From Opitutus sp. (GTDB lineage Bacteria; Verrucomicrobiota; Verrucomicrobiia; Opitutales; Opitutaceae): a stretch of DNA of 64,000 nucleotides. Position numbers and translations under genes: made by a program. The DNA is taken from assembly GCA_009695305.1 (NCBI GenBank), contig SIBG01000007.1:1-64000 (forward strand), in the 5' to 3' direction. Below the pieces are notes generated by a model. It was not told the DNA's origin, searched no databases, and worked only from the letters and a program-made list of their open reading frames with translations. Of the stretch, positions 16,446 through 25,202 are shown in pieces (position 1 is the stretch's first letter; each line of letters begins with the position of its first letter).

Positions 16446-18854
16446 TCAGTATTTCGCCGTGAGCGAAAGAACCGCGCGCCCCGGCATTCCGCGCTGTTGA
16501 TTCGCGGGGAAGTATTCGATGTCACTCATGTTCTGCCAATTGAGCGCTGCATTCATGGGACGCTTCTCCCACTTCCAGTCATAGCCCACGGCGGAGTTCC
16601 ACAATGTCTCGGCGGGTAGGTAGAGCTTCGGGTTGTTCGTGCGCTGCGCCTTCTTGCCGGTGTGATTGAAGCCCGCCCCAACCCAGACGCCCTTCAGGGC
16701 CTCGTTCTTAAACGAATAGCGGGTCCACAAATTGAAGAGCGCCTTGACGGTCGCCTCCGGATGCGCGCCGAGGAAAACTTCCACACCCTTCGGCACCTGC
16801 TTCACGCGGATGTCATTCATCGCACCGCTGGCATAAACCTGCCAGTTGTCCATCGGCGACCAGGTGATCTCCGCTTCGATTCCGTTGCTGCGATCCAGCG
16901 TCCCTTGCTGGCTGTTCGTCACCGTCACGCCCGTCGCACTAAAAGAATTGAAGCGCAGGATCCGGTCCTTCTGGTCAATTTGGAATACCGCGAGCGTGGT
17001 GGACACGCGCCCGTTAAACAAATCCGTCTTCACGCCGAACTCATACCCCTTTGACGTCGTCGGGGCCGCGGCTCCCGTCGGGACGTTCTCCTTCGTCAAC
17101 GCTGCGGCGTTGAGCACAAACGACTCGCTGTAGGAGCCGTAGAACATCACGTCGCGCGTGGCTTTCCAACCGAGCCCGAGCTGCGGCGTGGTCTTCTTGT
17201 TTTCGACCTTCGCCAGGCTCGAAGCCGGAGCCAGGTAATTGTCCGTCGAACCGCTGGCGGTGCTGCGGCGCGCCCCGAGCACGGCATTGAGACGGTCCTC
17301 CATCAGACTGAAATTGAGCACGCCGTAGGCCGCCTTGTTGCGCGTCACGGAGAGGTTGTTCGTGGAGAAGGGCAGCGTCACGGGATCAAAGTCAGTCGTG
17401 TAGTCCCACGTCGCCGAATTCTTCATGTCCCAAACGGGGAAGAACTGCGCCGTGGCCGACTGCCGCAAGCGGCCGAAGCCGCGTGCTTCGTTGTAGAGCG
17501 CGCCGAAGAGCGGTTTCACTTTGATACCGTTCAGCACAAAATTTCCGGCCAATTCCACCTGCGAAGACTTGCTCTGACCAAAGGACTCTTGGAGCCGTTT
17601 GCGGCGGCCGAGTTGCGCGGCTGGCGCATTGAGCGCGAGATTGATGTTGTTCAGCAAATCGGCCGCGTAGGCGCGGGCTGCGATCAGATAGTTGGCCGAG
17701 GAAATCGGCAGGGTCGCTCCAGCGGGATAGTAGCTGGGTGGCACCGTGACGCTCACCGCACCGAGGCCGGTGAGTTTCTGCGCCACCCGATTCTTGCTCC
17801 AATTGAAGTTCGCTCGAGCGGTCCACGTATCGGTGATCTTTGCCGTCAGTTCGGCGTTGATCGTCTCGTAATCCGTGAATCGATGGTCGTTGTTCGACGT
17901 ATAGTTGAACGAGCGGGGCAACGGATAATAGCTGAGAAACCCCGGATCGCTGTTGTCGAGCGGGTTGATCAAGACGCCGGTGGCGCTCAGGATTCCGCTC
18001 GCGGGCGGCAGCGCGACCACTTCGGTGTTCGGCTTGATGTGCGCCTGAGGCGGTGTCTCCCGGCGCGAGAACCACTGGTAATCCACCGTCAACGCGACCC
18101 GGTCCGAGATGCGCCACGTCACCACCGGAGCCAACACGGTCGTGCCCTGCTTGCCCGGTTTGATGAATTCAAAGCCATTCTCATGCGCGCCATTGAATCG
18201 AAACAACAGCGTCTTACCAACGAGCGGTTGGTTAACGTCGAGCGTCGTGCGCCAAAAACTCTGTGTGCCCACTTGTGCATTGACTGTGGTCGACGCTTTA
18301 GTGCCTGGCCGCTTCGTGATGTAGTTCACCGTGCCGCCCGGAGCCACTTGCCCGTAAAGCACAGACGAAGGGCCTTTCACGACCTCGACGCGCTCAACTG
18401 TCAGCGTGTCAATGTAACCTTCGCCGACGAATCCGTTGTGCTGGGGCGCCTGATCAAAGCCACGGATCGTGTAGACCGCGTTGCCGGCGTTAAACTCACG
18501 TCCCGCACTCGTGACGCTCGGCGCATACTGCACAACGTCGAACAGGTCGCGCGCACCCACGTCGGTGATGAATTGCTGCGTAAACGCGCTGATCGAGAAA
18601 GGCAGGTCCTTGATCGGCGTATCGATGCGGGTGGCCGACACAGAATTGCCTGCACGGTAGCCTTTGTCGGCCGAGGTGGTCACCTGGAACGTCGACAAGA
18701 CAATCGTTTCTTCGGTGGACGCCGACGCCGGTGCGGCGGCCGGAGTTTGAGCACGCAATCCGACTGCGGCACACGCGAGCATCGCGCAGCCGACGCGAAC
18801 GAAAACAGATCGTGCCGAAGCAGCAACCCGGAGGGGATGAGAGGTTTTGGTCAT
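16446..18854 (-). CDS. TonB-dependent siderophore-type receptor
   Basis: The 802-residue outer-membrane receptor starts at ATG 18854 (MTKTSHPLRV), chosen because a signal peptide follows directly ('CAMLACAAVGLRAQTPAAAP'). Next come 'EETIVLSTFQVTTSADKGY', a plug with 'DTPIKDLPFSISAFTQQFIT', 'YTIRGFDQAPQHNGFV' and 'VEVVKGPSSVLYGQVAPGGT', and a 22-strand-type barrel ending 'MPGRAVLSLTAKY'. Plug spacing and the 'GQVAPGGTVNYITKRP' block match ferrisiderophore receptors. A near-consensus Fur box sits 56-70 bp upstream of the start, supporting a role in iron uptake. A terminator follows. No siderophore synthesis genes are nearby, so a xenosiderophore is likely. Confidence 0.92.
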   Translation of the reverse strand: MTKTSHPLRVAASARSVFVRVGCAMLACAAVGLRAQTPAAAPASASTEETIVLSTFQVTTSADKGYRAGNSVSATRIDTPIKDLPFSISAFTQQFITDVGARDLFDVVQYAPSVTSAGREFNAGNAVYTIRGFDQAPQHNGFVGEGYIDTLTVERVEVVKGPSSVLYGQVAPGGTVNYITKRPGTKASTTVNAQVGTQSFWRTTLDVNQPLVGKTLLFRFNGAHENGFEFIKPGKQGTTVLAPVVTWRISDRVALTVDYQWFSRRETPPQAHIKPNTEVVALPPASGILSATGVLINPLDNSDPGFLSYYPLPRSFNYTSNNDHRFTDYETINAELTAKITDTWTARANFNWSKNRVAQKLTGLGAVSVTVPPSYYPAGATLPISSANYLIAARAYAADLLNNINLALNAPAAQLGRRKRLQESFGQSKSSQVELAGNFVLNGIKVKPLFGALYNEARGFGRLRQSATAQFFPVWDMKNSATWDYTTDFDPVTLPFSTNNLSVTRNKAAYGVLNFSLMEDRLNAVLGARRSTASGSTDNYLAPASSLAKVENKKTTPQLGLGWKATRDVMFYGSYSESFVLNAAALTKENVPTGAAAPTTSKGYEFGVKTDLFNGRVSTTLAVFQIDQKDRILRFNSFSATGVTVTNSQQGTLDRSNGIEAEITWSPMDNWQVYASGAMNDIRVKQVPKGVEVFLGAHPEATVKALFNLWTRYSFKNEALKGVWVGAGFNHTGKKAQRTNNPKLYLPAETLWNSAVGYDWKWEKRPMNAALNWQNMSDIEYFPANQQRGMPGRAVLSLTAKY

Positions 18855-18909
18855 GGGAGGAGGGTTTAGGATCAGCGGGCCGGTAGGGAGCGGCCCAGTG
18901 GGCTCTCTT

Positions 18910-18924
18910 TCATAATTATTATCT
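18910..18924 (-). promoter_or_regulatory. Fur-box-like operator
   Basis: The minus strand reads AGATAATAATTATGA. Against the 7-1-7 Fur consensus TGATAATNATTATCA there are two mismatches in 14 defined positions. The core ATAAT-A-ATTAT is a perfect inverted repeat, and AT-rich sequence is exceptional in this GC-rich region. It lies 56-70 bp upstream of the siderophore receptor start. Confidence 0.65.
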
Positions 18925-18980
18925 CGCCGTGTGTGCCAAGCGAAATCTTCCATCCCGTCCTCCCGGGTGGTGCAACGCAT

Positions 18981-20279
18981 CTACTCCGCCCGCACCCTCA
19001 CCACCCCGTCGGCGAACTCCGCCTGCAAACCTTGCCCGGCACCGACCGCCGCCCGCCGCCCGACCGGTTGCCCGGCCTCGTCACGCATGATCACAAAACC
19101 ACGATTCAACACCGAAACCGGGCTCGCCGCCTGCAACCGCTTCCACACCGACAACAGCCGGTGCGATTCCGTCTGCAACCGAAATTCCGGTGAGACCCGT
19201 GCCAACGCCGCGCTCGTTTCACTCAGCTGCTGCCGCCGCGCTTGCACCGCCGTGCGCAGCGCCGCACTTAGCCGATTCGAAAAATCATCGAGCCGCAAAA
19301 AGCCCTGCTCAACCTGCGCCTCCGGCGACAACAACCGCAACCGCGACCGCGCATGGTCCAGCCGTTCGCTCGCCCGCTCCAGCGCGCCGTCGACGAGCGC
19401 CGTCATCGCCTCGTCCGCCTGCGTCGCACGTTCCGCACACGCCACAAACTCGCTCGATATCAGCTCCGCCGCCGCGCTCGGCGTTTCCGCCCGCACATCC
19501 GCCGCAAAATCGCACAGGGTGAAATCGATCTCATGCCCCACCGCCGAAATCACCGGCACCGCACTCGCCGCCACCGCGCGCACCAGCGCCTCCTCGTTGA
19601 AGGCCCACAAATCCTCCAGACTCCCGCCGCCCCGCCCGATCACGATCAAATCAAAGATCCCCAACTCCTGAGCCTGGGCGAGCATTGCGACCATCTCCGC
19701 CGCCGCGCCCTCGCCCTGCACCTTCGCCGGCAGCACGACCACGCGCCCGCGCCAGCCGCGTCGCGATATAATTCTTATGAAATCCTGCACCGCCGCACCC
19801 GTGGGCGAGGTGATGAACCCCACGCAGGCCGGCATCGCCGGGATTGCGCGTTTTCGCTCCGCCGCGAACAACCCCTCCGCCGCCAGCCGCGCCTTCAGCG
19901 CCTCGAACTCCCGTTGCAATTTTCCGACGCCGTCCTCGATCACCGCGCGCACGATCAGTTGATACTGCCCGCGCGCTTCGTAGACGCTCACCTCGCCGTA
20001 AACCACGACCTGCGCGCCGTCGCGCAGCTTCACCGTCTGCCGGGCCGCGTCGGCCCGAAACAACACCGCACTGAGCTGCGCCCCCACATCCTTCAGCGAA
20101 AAATAAACGTGCCCACTCGCCTGCGCCCGCAGGTTGGAAATTTCCCCGCGCACCCAACCCGGCCGGATGCCCCCTTCGAGCAGCGTCTTCACCCGCCGCG
20201 TGAACTCGCTCACGCTCTCCGCCCGGGCACTGCCGCCTTCGCCGCGCCCGAAATCCAGTTCAATTGTTTCCGCGGGCAT
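18981..20279 (-). CDS. xseA: Exodeoxyribonuclease VII large subunit
   Basis: The 432-residue protein degrades single-stranded DNA with the small subunit XseB. The N-terminal OB fold covers about 22-120 ('VRGEISNLRAQASGHVYFSL'). The catalytic core includes 'VGFITSPTGAAVQDFIRIIS' near 150 and 'DLIVIGRGGGSLEDLWAFNE' near 212, followed by 'PVISAVGHEIDFTLCDFAAD' and 'ADVRAETPSAAAELIS' near 245-268. A helical region to about 400 is normal for the family, as is the length. Its first 20 bases overlap the end of the TVP38-family gene, implying co-transcription; a GAGGA-type ribosome site lies inside that gene. No xseB is present in the window. Confidence 0.95.
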   Translation of the reverse strand: MPAETIELDFGRGEGGSARAESVSEFTRRVKTLLEGGIRPGWVRGEISNLRAQASGHVYFSLKDVGAQLSAVLFRADAARQTVKLRDGAQVVVYGEVSVYEARGQYQLIVRAVIEDGVGKLQREFEALKARLAAEGLFAAERKRAIPAMPACVGFITSPTGAAVQDFIRIISRRGWRGRVVVLPAKVQGEGAAAEMVAMLAQAQELGIFDLIVIGRGGGSLEDLWAFNEEALVRAVAASAVPVISAVGHEIDFTLCDFAADVRAETPSAAAELISSEFVACAERATQADEAMTALVDGALERASERLDHARSRLRLLSPEAQVEQGFLRLDDFSNRLSAALRTAVQARRQQLSETSAALARVSPEFRLQTESHRLLSVWKRLQAASPVSVLNRGFVIMRDEAGQPVGRRAAVGAGQGLQAEFADGVVRVRAE

Positions 20280-20934
20280 ATTTTTTCCTCAACCATTGCA
20301 CCGCGAGGACGACGATCACGATCACGCCGAGCCCCTTCGCCGCGAGCATGAAGTTACCCTTGAGCAGCCCCTGCCCCAGCACGATGAACCCCACGGCATA
20401 CGGCGCCTGACACAACCACGAGGCAATCATGTAGAGCGCGAAAGGCACCTCCGCGACCCCGAGCACATAACCCTGCACCGCATACGGCGATCCCGTCAGC
20501 CGCACGACCAGCGTCACGACCAGGGCATTTCCCGCCGTCACGCGCGGCACGCTGTAACCGTAGCGCTTGAGCAACCCGGTGAGAAACGGCCGCAAGGCAT
20601 AGCGCGCGACCCAGTAGGTCAGCGCCAAATTCACCGCGAGCACCACCAGCGCCACCGCGATCACGCCCCCGAGCCCCATTTGCGCCCCGAAGGCCTCGCC
20701 GGCCGGGATCAAAAACAACGACATCGGAACTGAGATCGTCGGCAGCACCGCCATCGCCGCAAAAAACACCACCGGCCCCACCTCGCGGATCATTGCCATG
20801 CCGCGCTCGATGAGCGCTGCCACATTCACCCCCCGCAGCACCAGCACCGCGCCCACCAGCAGCACGACCGCCGCGATCGTGAGCTTCACGACCGGCAGTT
20901 TCTTTTTTTCCAACGGAGCCTCGGGCGATGACAT
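20260..20934 (-). CDS. TVP38/TMEM64-family (DedA superfamily) membrane protein
   Basis: The 224-residue inner-membrane protein begins 'MSSPEAPLEKKKLPVVKLT' and has about six hydrophobic segments. The VTT/SNARE-associated region is seen in 'VLPTISVPMSLFLIPAGEAF' near 67 and 'VTLVVRLTGSPYAVQGYVLG' near 140. DedA-superfamily proteins are linked to lipid scrambling and membrane homeostasis. I chose ATG 20934 because upstream codons translate a repeat. It overlaps xseA by 20 bases. The 164-bp gap upstream (20935-21098) holds repetitive GC-rich words such as 'gcggcgacgcagcctcgccg' and no gene. Confidence 0.85.
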   Translation of the reverse strand: MSSPEAPLEKKKLPVVKLTIAAVVLLVGAVLVLRGVNVAALIERGMAMIREVGPVVFFAAMAVLPTISVPMSLFLIPAGEAFGAQMGLGGVIAVALVVLAVNLALTYWVARYALRPFLTGLLKRYGYSVPRVTAGNALVVTLVVRLTGSPYAVQGYVLGVAEVPFALYMIASWLCQAPYAVGFIVLGQGLLKGNFMLAAKGLGVIVIVVLAVQWLRKKYARGNN

Positions 20935-21098
20935 CCCCGGAGCCTGCCCACCCGCGCGCAGCACCGTCAAGACCTCGCCAAATGGGGCCGCGGCGCCCTC
21001 GATGGTCTTTTGAGAGTGCGGCGACGCAGCCTCGCCGCCTCGCAGGTGTCTCCACCGGGCTTGCCCGCCTCGCACCTCATCGCTCTCATCGCTGACCG

Positions 21099-21632
21099 AT
21101 GACGCGCCCCGCCGCCTCCGCCCCACCGCCTGCCCTGAGCCCGTCGAACGGGCCTGCCCGCGGACCCGCGCTCAGCTTGTCCAATGGGCTCGGTTTGACC
21201 GGCCTCGCGGGCCTCGTCGTCATCACGCTCGCCAGCCCTGGCTCCACGCGGATGTTCGCCTGGCCCTGGTCGCTCGCCTACGCCGGAGCCCTGCTCGCTC
21301 CCGCACTCGCACTGGTCTTCCGCGCCTTCGATCTCCGCCGCCCGCTCGCCCTGCCCTCACCCGCGTGGCGCACCGCGACCCTCGCCGGCGCCGCGGTCGT
21401 GCTCGCCTCCGCGCTCGCGAGCCCGCATCGCGGCCCCAGCCTGCAATGGAGCGCGCCGCTCCTCGCCTTGGGCGTGATCGGAGAATACCTCGGCCGGATG
21501 TATGAGTCCGTCAAATCCCGGCCGATTTATGTCATCGAGGGAATCTACCAAACCGGCGGAGACCAACCAGGTCTCGCGCGGACGCTGCCGGCGGGAAACG
21601 AGCCCTCTCTCCCGCCGGCACCCCGCGCTTGA
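21099..21632 (+). CDS. Hypothetical membrane ORF with GtrB/DPM1-like C-terminal end
   Basis: The 177-residue frame begins with a low-complexity segment translating two related words ('LSPSNG', 'LSLSNG'), then has three hydrophobic segments ('LTGLAGLVVITLASPG', 'AYAGALLAPALALVF', 'TATLAGAAVVLASALAS'). Its end, 'LGVIGEYLGRMYESVKSRPI', is the signature C-terminus of GT2 glycosyltransferases of the GtrB/DPM1 membrane type. The catalytic glycosyltransferase domain is absent. The N-terminal half looks like the start of another membrane protein, so the ORF may be a deletion chimera. Expression is uncertain. Confidence 0.5.
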   Translation: MTRPAASAPPPALSPSNGPARGPALSLSNGLGLTGLAGLVVITLASPGSTRMFAWPWSLAYAGALLAPALALVFRAFDLRRPLALPSPAWRTATLAGAAVVLASALASPHRGPSLQWSAPLLALGVIGEYLGRMYESVKSRPIYVIEGIYQTGGDQPGLARTLPAGNEPSLPPAPRA

Positions 21633-21655
21633 GGCGCCGGCCAGCGGTGCGATAT

Positions 21656-22723
21656 TTATCGCGCGCGACCCATCCGCTCGCGCCACCGCAGCGCCACGGT
21701 CACCAGTCCGATCAACGCCGGCACCTCGACCAGCGGCCCGATCACCGCCGCAAACGCCGCGCCCGACGCGATGCCGAACACCCCCACGGCCACCGCGATC
21801 GCCAGTTCGAAATTGTTGCCCGACGCCGTGAACGCCAGCGTCGCCGCCCGCGGATAATCCGTCCCCGCCCGCACGCTCATCCAAAACGTCGCAACAAACA
21901 TGATCGCAAAATAGACCACCAGCGGCAGCGCGACGCGCAATACGTCGAGCGGAATCCTCAGCACCGTGTCGCCCTTCAGGCTAAACATCACCACAATCGT
22001 GAACAGCAGCGCCCCGAGCGTGATCGGGCTGATCACCGGCAAGAATTTCTGATCATACCACTCGACGCGCCGGCCGCGCCGCAGCCCAAACCGCGACGCC
22101 AGCCCGCCGAGAAACGGAATCCCCAGATAGATAAACACGCTCTGCGCCACCGCGCCGATGGTCACGCCCGATAGATCGAGCTCGCCAAGGTTCACGCCGA
22201 CGAGCGGGGGCAGCACTTTTAAGAACAGCCATGCCATCGGGGCGAAAAAGAACACCTGGAAGAGCGCGTTCGCCGCCACGAGCCCGGCGCAATACTCCCG
22301 GCTCCCCTCGGCGAGGTCGTTCCACACAATCACCATCGCAATGCAGCGCGCGAGCCCGATGAGCACCAGCCCCGCGAAATACTCCGGCCGGTCGCGCAGA
22401 AAAACCACCGCCAGCGCAAACATCAGGACGGGCCCGATCAGCCAGTTCTGCCCGAGCGCAAGCGCGAGCACCTTCTTGTCGCGAAATACATCCGGCAGCT
22501 CTTCGTAACGCACCTTCGCCAGCGGCGGATACATCATCAGGATCAGCCCCGCCGCGATCGGCACCGAGGTCGTGCCCACGCTCCACGCCGTCAGCAGCTG
22601 CGGTAACGCCGGCAGGAAACGCCCCGCCAGCACCCCCGCGATCATCGCGAGAAAAATCCAGCCCGTGAGATAGCGGTCGAGAAACGAGAGCCGGCCGAGC
22701 ATCGGATGTTTGGCGGCGTTCAT
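21656..22723 (-). CDS. acr3: Arsenite efflux transporter, ACR3 family
   Basis: The 355-residue inner-membrane transporter has about ten hydrophobic segments and ACR3 hallmarks: '[20 protein letters not shown]' at the start, '[17 protein letters not shown]' near 60, '[20 protein letters not shown]' near 118 with the conserved membrane cysteine, and '[20 protein letters not shown]' near 308. It exports arsenite. It is the last gene of the ars operon and overlaps arsC by ATGA (22720-22723). A GGAGG ribosome site is eight bases before the start. It converges on the ORF at 21099-21632. Confidence 0.95.
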   Translation of the reverse strand: MNAAKHPMLGRLSFLDRYLTGWIFLAMIAGVLAGRFLPALPQLLTAWSVGTTSVPIAAGLILMMYPPLAKVRYEELPDVFRDKKVLALALGQNWLIGPVLMFALAVVFLRDRPEYFAGLVLIGLARCIAMVIVWNDLAEGSREYCAGLVAANALFQVFFFAPMAWLFLKVLPPLVGVNLGELDLSGVTIGAVAQSVFIYLGIPFLGGLASRFGLRRGRRVEWYDQKFLPVISPITLGALLFTIVVMFSLKGDTVLRIPLDVLRVALPLVVYFAIMFVATFWMSVRAGTDYPRAATLAFTASGNNFELAIAVAVGVFGIASGAAFAAVIGPLVEVPALIGLVTVALRWRERMGRAR

Positions 22724-23175
22724 CGCGCGGCCTCCGTTTTCGCCGCATCTCGCCGCCCGTCGGCATAGGCCGTGAACGTTTGCCGGATTTCGTCCCGCAC
22801 GCGGCGGAACACCGCCAGCTTCTCCTCGTCCGTGCCCGGCGCGTGCGCCGGATCGTCGAACGGCCAGTGGTGGCGGTTCACCTGCCCCGGAAACACCGGA
22901 CACGCCTGATCCGCATTCCCACACACCGTGATCACCGTCTCCACGTTTTGCGCGAGAAACTCGTTCAGGTGCTTCGAGTGGTGCGCGGAGATGTCGATAC
23001 CGATCTCCGCCATCGCGCGAATCGCGAGCGGATGCACGTAGCCCGCCGGCGTTGAACCGGCGCTCGCGACGGTGAGCCGGTCGCCCGCCGCCGCGCGCAG
23101 CACCCCCTCCGCCAGATGGGAGCGGCACGAGTTGCCCGTGCAAAGGATCAAGACCGTAGGTCGATTTTCAGCCAT
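22720..23175 (-). CDS. arsC: Arsenate reductase, LMW-phosphatase type
   Basis: The 151-residue cytosolic enzyme reduces arsenate to arsenite. The P-loop Cx5R is in '[20 protein letters not shown]' near residue 12. The resolving cysteines are in '[17 protein letters not shown]' near 82-90, and the acid loop Asp is in '[11 protein letters not shown]' near 105. This is the thioredoxin-coupled ArsC layout. It follows sigZ by 12 bases and overlaps acr3 by four, feeding arsenite straight to the exporter. Confidence 0.95.
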   Translation of the reverse strand: MAENRPTVLILCTGNSCRSHLAEGVLRAAAGDRLTVASAGSTPAGYVHPLAIRAMAEIGIDISAHHSKHLNEFLAQNVETVITVCGNADQACPVFPGQVNRHHWPFDDPAHAPGTDEEKLAVFRRVRDEIRQTFTAYADGRRDAAKTEAAR

Positions 23176-23187
23176 GGTTCGGAGGGA

Positions 23188-23742
23188 TCAACACGCGCAC
23201 TCCTTCGCGCGCCGCGGCTCATAACCAATGATTTTTCCCATCCGGTCAAACTCCAGCCGGCAGCAATCCTGCAATTTTTTCTTCAACGTCGCGCGGCCGC
23301 GGCGCACGCGCGACTTCACCGCCGTGAGCGACAGCCCCAGCCGCAGCGCGATCTTTGCCAGCGGCAGCCCCTCGAACTCCGCCAATCGCACCGGCTCGCG
23401 ATACCCCGCGGGCAACTCCTCCAGGAAAATTCGTAACGAACGCGTCATCGCCACCGTCACCTCATCCGCCGGTTCCGCCGACTCCGCCGCGAGATTCACC
23501 GGTAACTCGGCACCGGGCCGTTGCCGCCGGTAGAAATCGATCAGCGTGTTCCGCGCGATGCGATACAACCACGCCTCCACTCGTTGACCGTCCTGCAGCG
23601 CTGCACGCGAACGGAAGACCTTCAGTAACGTCTCCTGGGTGAGATCGTCCGCGGTCGCGTCGTCCTGCACCCGCCGCCGGATAAACGCCCGCAGCTTGGC
23701 CCGAAACTCCGTCACCGTTGTGTCGAACTCGACCGCACTCAT
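23188..23742 (-). CDS. sigZ: SigZ-like ECF sigma factor with cysteine-rich tail
   Basis: The 184-residue protein has sigma-70 region 2 ('DDATADDLTQETLLKVFRSR' and 'VEAWLYRIARNTLIDFYRRQ') and region 4 ('FEGLPLAKIALRLGLSLTAV' with 'KSRVRRGRATLKKKL'). The last 28 residues hold four cysteines in 'LQDCCRLEFDRMGKIIGYEP' and 'CAC', as in SigZ-type factors. A GGAGGTG ribosome site lies four bases before ATG 23742. It overlaps arsN2 by ATGA. No anti-sigma gene is adjacent. Its place inside an ars operon and its thiol-rich tail suggest arsenic- or thiol-responsive control; this is inference. Confidence 0.88.
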   Translation of the reverse strand: MSAVEFDTTVTEFRAKLRAFIRRRVQDDATADDLTQETLLKVFRSRAALQDGQRVEAWLYRIARNTLIDFYRRQRPGAELPVNLAAESAEPADEVTVAMTRSLRIFLEELPAGYREPVRLAEFEGLPLAKIALRLGLSLTAVKSRVRRGRATLKKKLQDCCRLEFDRMGKIIGYEPRRAKECAC

Positions 23743-24203
23743 GTCGCACCTCCGGCGCACTCCCGCATCATGCAGACGGCCGAGCGACTGCAGCCGCCCG
23801 AAAACTGTCCCGTCGCCCGCATCACCTCTGGGGCCGCGCTGCGCGCCGCCACCCGAAAGCCGCGCGCCGCGAAAAATTTCTCCGCCGTCGTCGTGAGCAG
23901 CCACCAACGTCGCACACCCCACGAGGCCGCCCGGCGCTCCAGTTCGTCCACCAATCGTCCACCGAGTCCCGCCCCGCGCCGGTCCGGCACCACGACCAGC
24001 GAGCGCAACAACGCCTCGTCGCCCCCGCGCTCCGCGCCCACCGCGCCCACGACTGCCCCAGGTGCGTCGCGGGCCACGAGAAAGTTCGCGACGTGCGGCG
24101 AAAAATCCTCGTGCGGCAAACCCGCCTCACGCAGCAGCGTGGCGATCGCCGGCACGTCCGCCGGCGTCGCCGCTTCAATGGTGAGTGCCTGATCGCGCTT
24201 CAT
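23739..24203 (-). CDS. arsN2: GNAT acetyltransferase, ArsN2 type
   Basis: The 154-residue protein is a GNAT fold: 'LTIEAATPADVPAIATLLRE' at the start, then 'LLRSLVVVPDRRGAGLGGRL' near 65-85 with the acetyl-CoA-binding loop (R-G-A-G-L-G), and 'FFAARGFRVAARSAAPEVMR' near 108-130. The end 'FSGGCSRSAVCMMRE' matches ArsN2-type proteins found in arsenic islands. ArsN1 acetylates organoarsenical antibiotics such as arsinothricin; for ArsN2 the substrate is less certain. It is joined to arsM and sigZ by four-base overlaps. Confidence 0.85.
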   Translation of the reverse strand: MKRDQALTIEAATPADVPAIATLLREAGLPHEDFSPHVANFLVARDAPGAVVGAVGAERGGDEALLRSLVVVPDRRGAGLGGRLVDELERRAASWGVRRWWLLTTTAEKFFAARGFRVAARSAAPEVMRATGQFSGGCSRSAVCMMRECAGGAT

Positions 24204-25060
24204 GCGGCTCCGGGCTTATACGCGGTAATGAGTGCACTCACGACAAATTCACCGGCCGTCATGTCGTCAGTCCATTGCGCGATATAGGCCCGCGAACTAT
24301 CCTTCGGCGCGATTTCTATTCGGCCAAAGCCCGCCGCCACCAAAAGCTCTCGCAGCTCCGTCACGAGCGTGGCTCCGCCCACACACGCCCCGATCGCGCT
24401 CAATTTCTGCTGCAACGTCGCCGGCAGCGGCTTCGTCGCCACCACGTCCGCGATCGCCAACCGCCCACCGGGTTGCAACACGCGAAAGGCCTCGTGAAAG
24501 ACCCGGGCCTTTTCCGGCGAGAGATTGATCACGCAGTTCGACATGATCAGGTCGACCGTCGCATCGGCGACTGGCAGCGCCTCGATTTCACCGAGGCGAA
24601 ACTCAACGTTTTGATACCCGCCCTTCGCCGCGTTGGCGCGGGCCTTCGACACCATCGCCGCCGTCATGTCCACGCCGATCACCTGGCCCGTGCCGGCGAG
24701 CTGTCGCGCCGCGAGAAAGCAGTCGAAGCCCGCTCCGCTGCCGAGATCGAGCACCGTCTCGCCGGGTTTGATGCTCGCGATGGCCAGCGGATTGCCGCAG
24801 CCGAGCCCAAGGTCGGCCCCCGGGGGCGCGGCGGCCAGCTCCTCGGCGGAATAACCGAGTTTTTCGCCGTAGGTCTTGCCGCCGTCGCAGCACGCCGGCG
24901 CACAGCATTCGGCGTCGGCCTTGACCTGGTCCGGCACCGAGGCGGTGCAGCAGGCCGGGCCGCCGCCACAGTCATTGCCAGCTTGTTCCGCGATCGCGCC
25001 ATAGCGCGCCCGCACGAAGTCGCGAATTTTCTCAGATTCTAACCGGATTGTTTGGTTCAT
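24200..25060 (-). CDS. arsM: Arsenite S-adenosylmethionine methyltransferase
   Basis: The 286-residue enzyme methylates arsenite. A cysteine-rich N-terminus ('NDCGGGPACCTAS', 'AECCAPACCDGG') precedes the SAM fold: 'ETVLDLGSGAGFDCFLAARQ' near 96 and 'VIGVDMTAAMVSKARAN'. The three arsenic-binding cysteines expected from ArsM structures are seen in 'LGLGCGNP', 'IMSNCVINLSPEK' and 'IGACVGGATLV'. It is the first gene of the five-gene ars operon, starting at ATG 25060 without a Shine-Dalgarno site, and diverges from the aquaporin gene 142 bp away. Confidence 0.95.
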   Translation of the reverse strand: MNQTIRLESEKIRDFVRARYGAIAEQAGNDCGGGPACCTASVPDQVKADAECCAPACCDGGKTYGEKLGYSAEELAAAPPGADLGLGCGNPLAIASIKPGETVLDLGSGAGFDCFLAARQLAGTGQVIGVDMTAAMVSKARANAAKGGYQNVEFRLGEIEALPVADATVDLIMSNCVINLSPEKARVFHEAFRVLQPGGRLAIADVVATKPLPATLQQKLSAIGACVGGATLVTELRELLVAAGFGRIEIAPKDSSRAYIAQWTDDMTAGEFVVSALITAYKPGAA

Positions 25061-25202
25061 GGTAATAGTGATTGCCCGTGCTGACGCGGAACGTTGCTGC
25101 CGGACGCAGACTTTCTTCACTCGCGGAAATCGCATTGTCTTTCGCCGGCCCGCTTCCAAGCCTGACCGCCGTCCGACTCCGTCGCCCCATCCCTCCTTCC
25201 CC
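25061..25202. promoter_or_regulatory. Divergent promoter region of ars operon and aquaporin gene
   Basis: This 142-bp gap must hold the promoters of arsM (leftward) and the aquaporin (rightward). I see no ArsR-type imperfect palindrome and no clear housekeeping -35/-10 pair. The last 20 bases before the aquaporin ATG are C-rich (catccctccttcccc). Confidence 0.45.
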
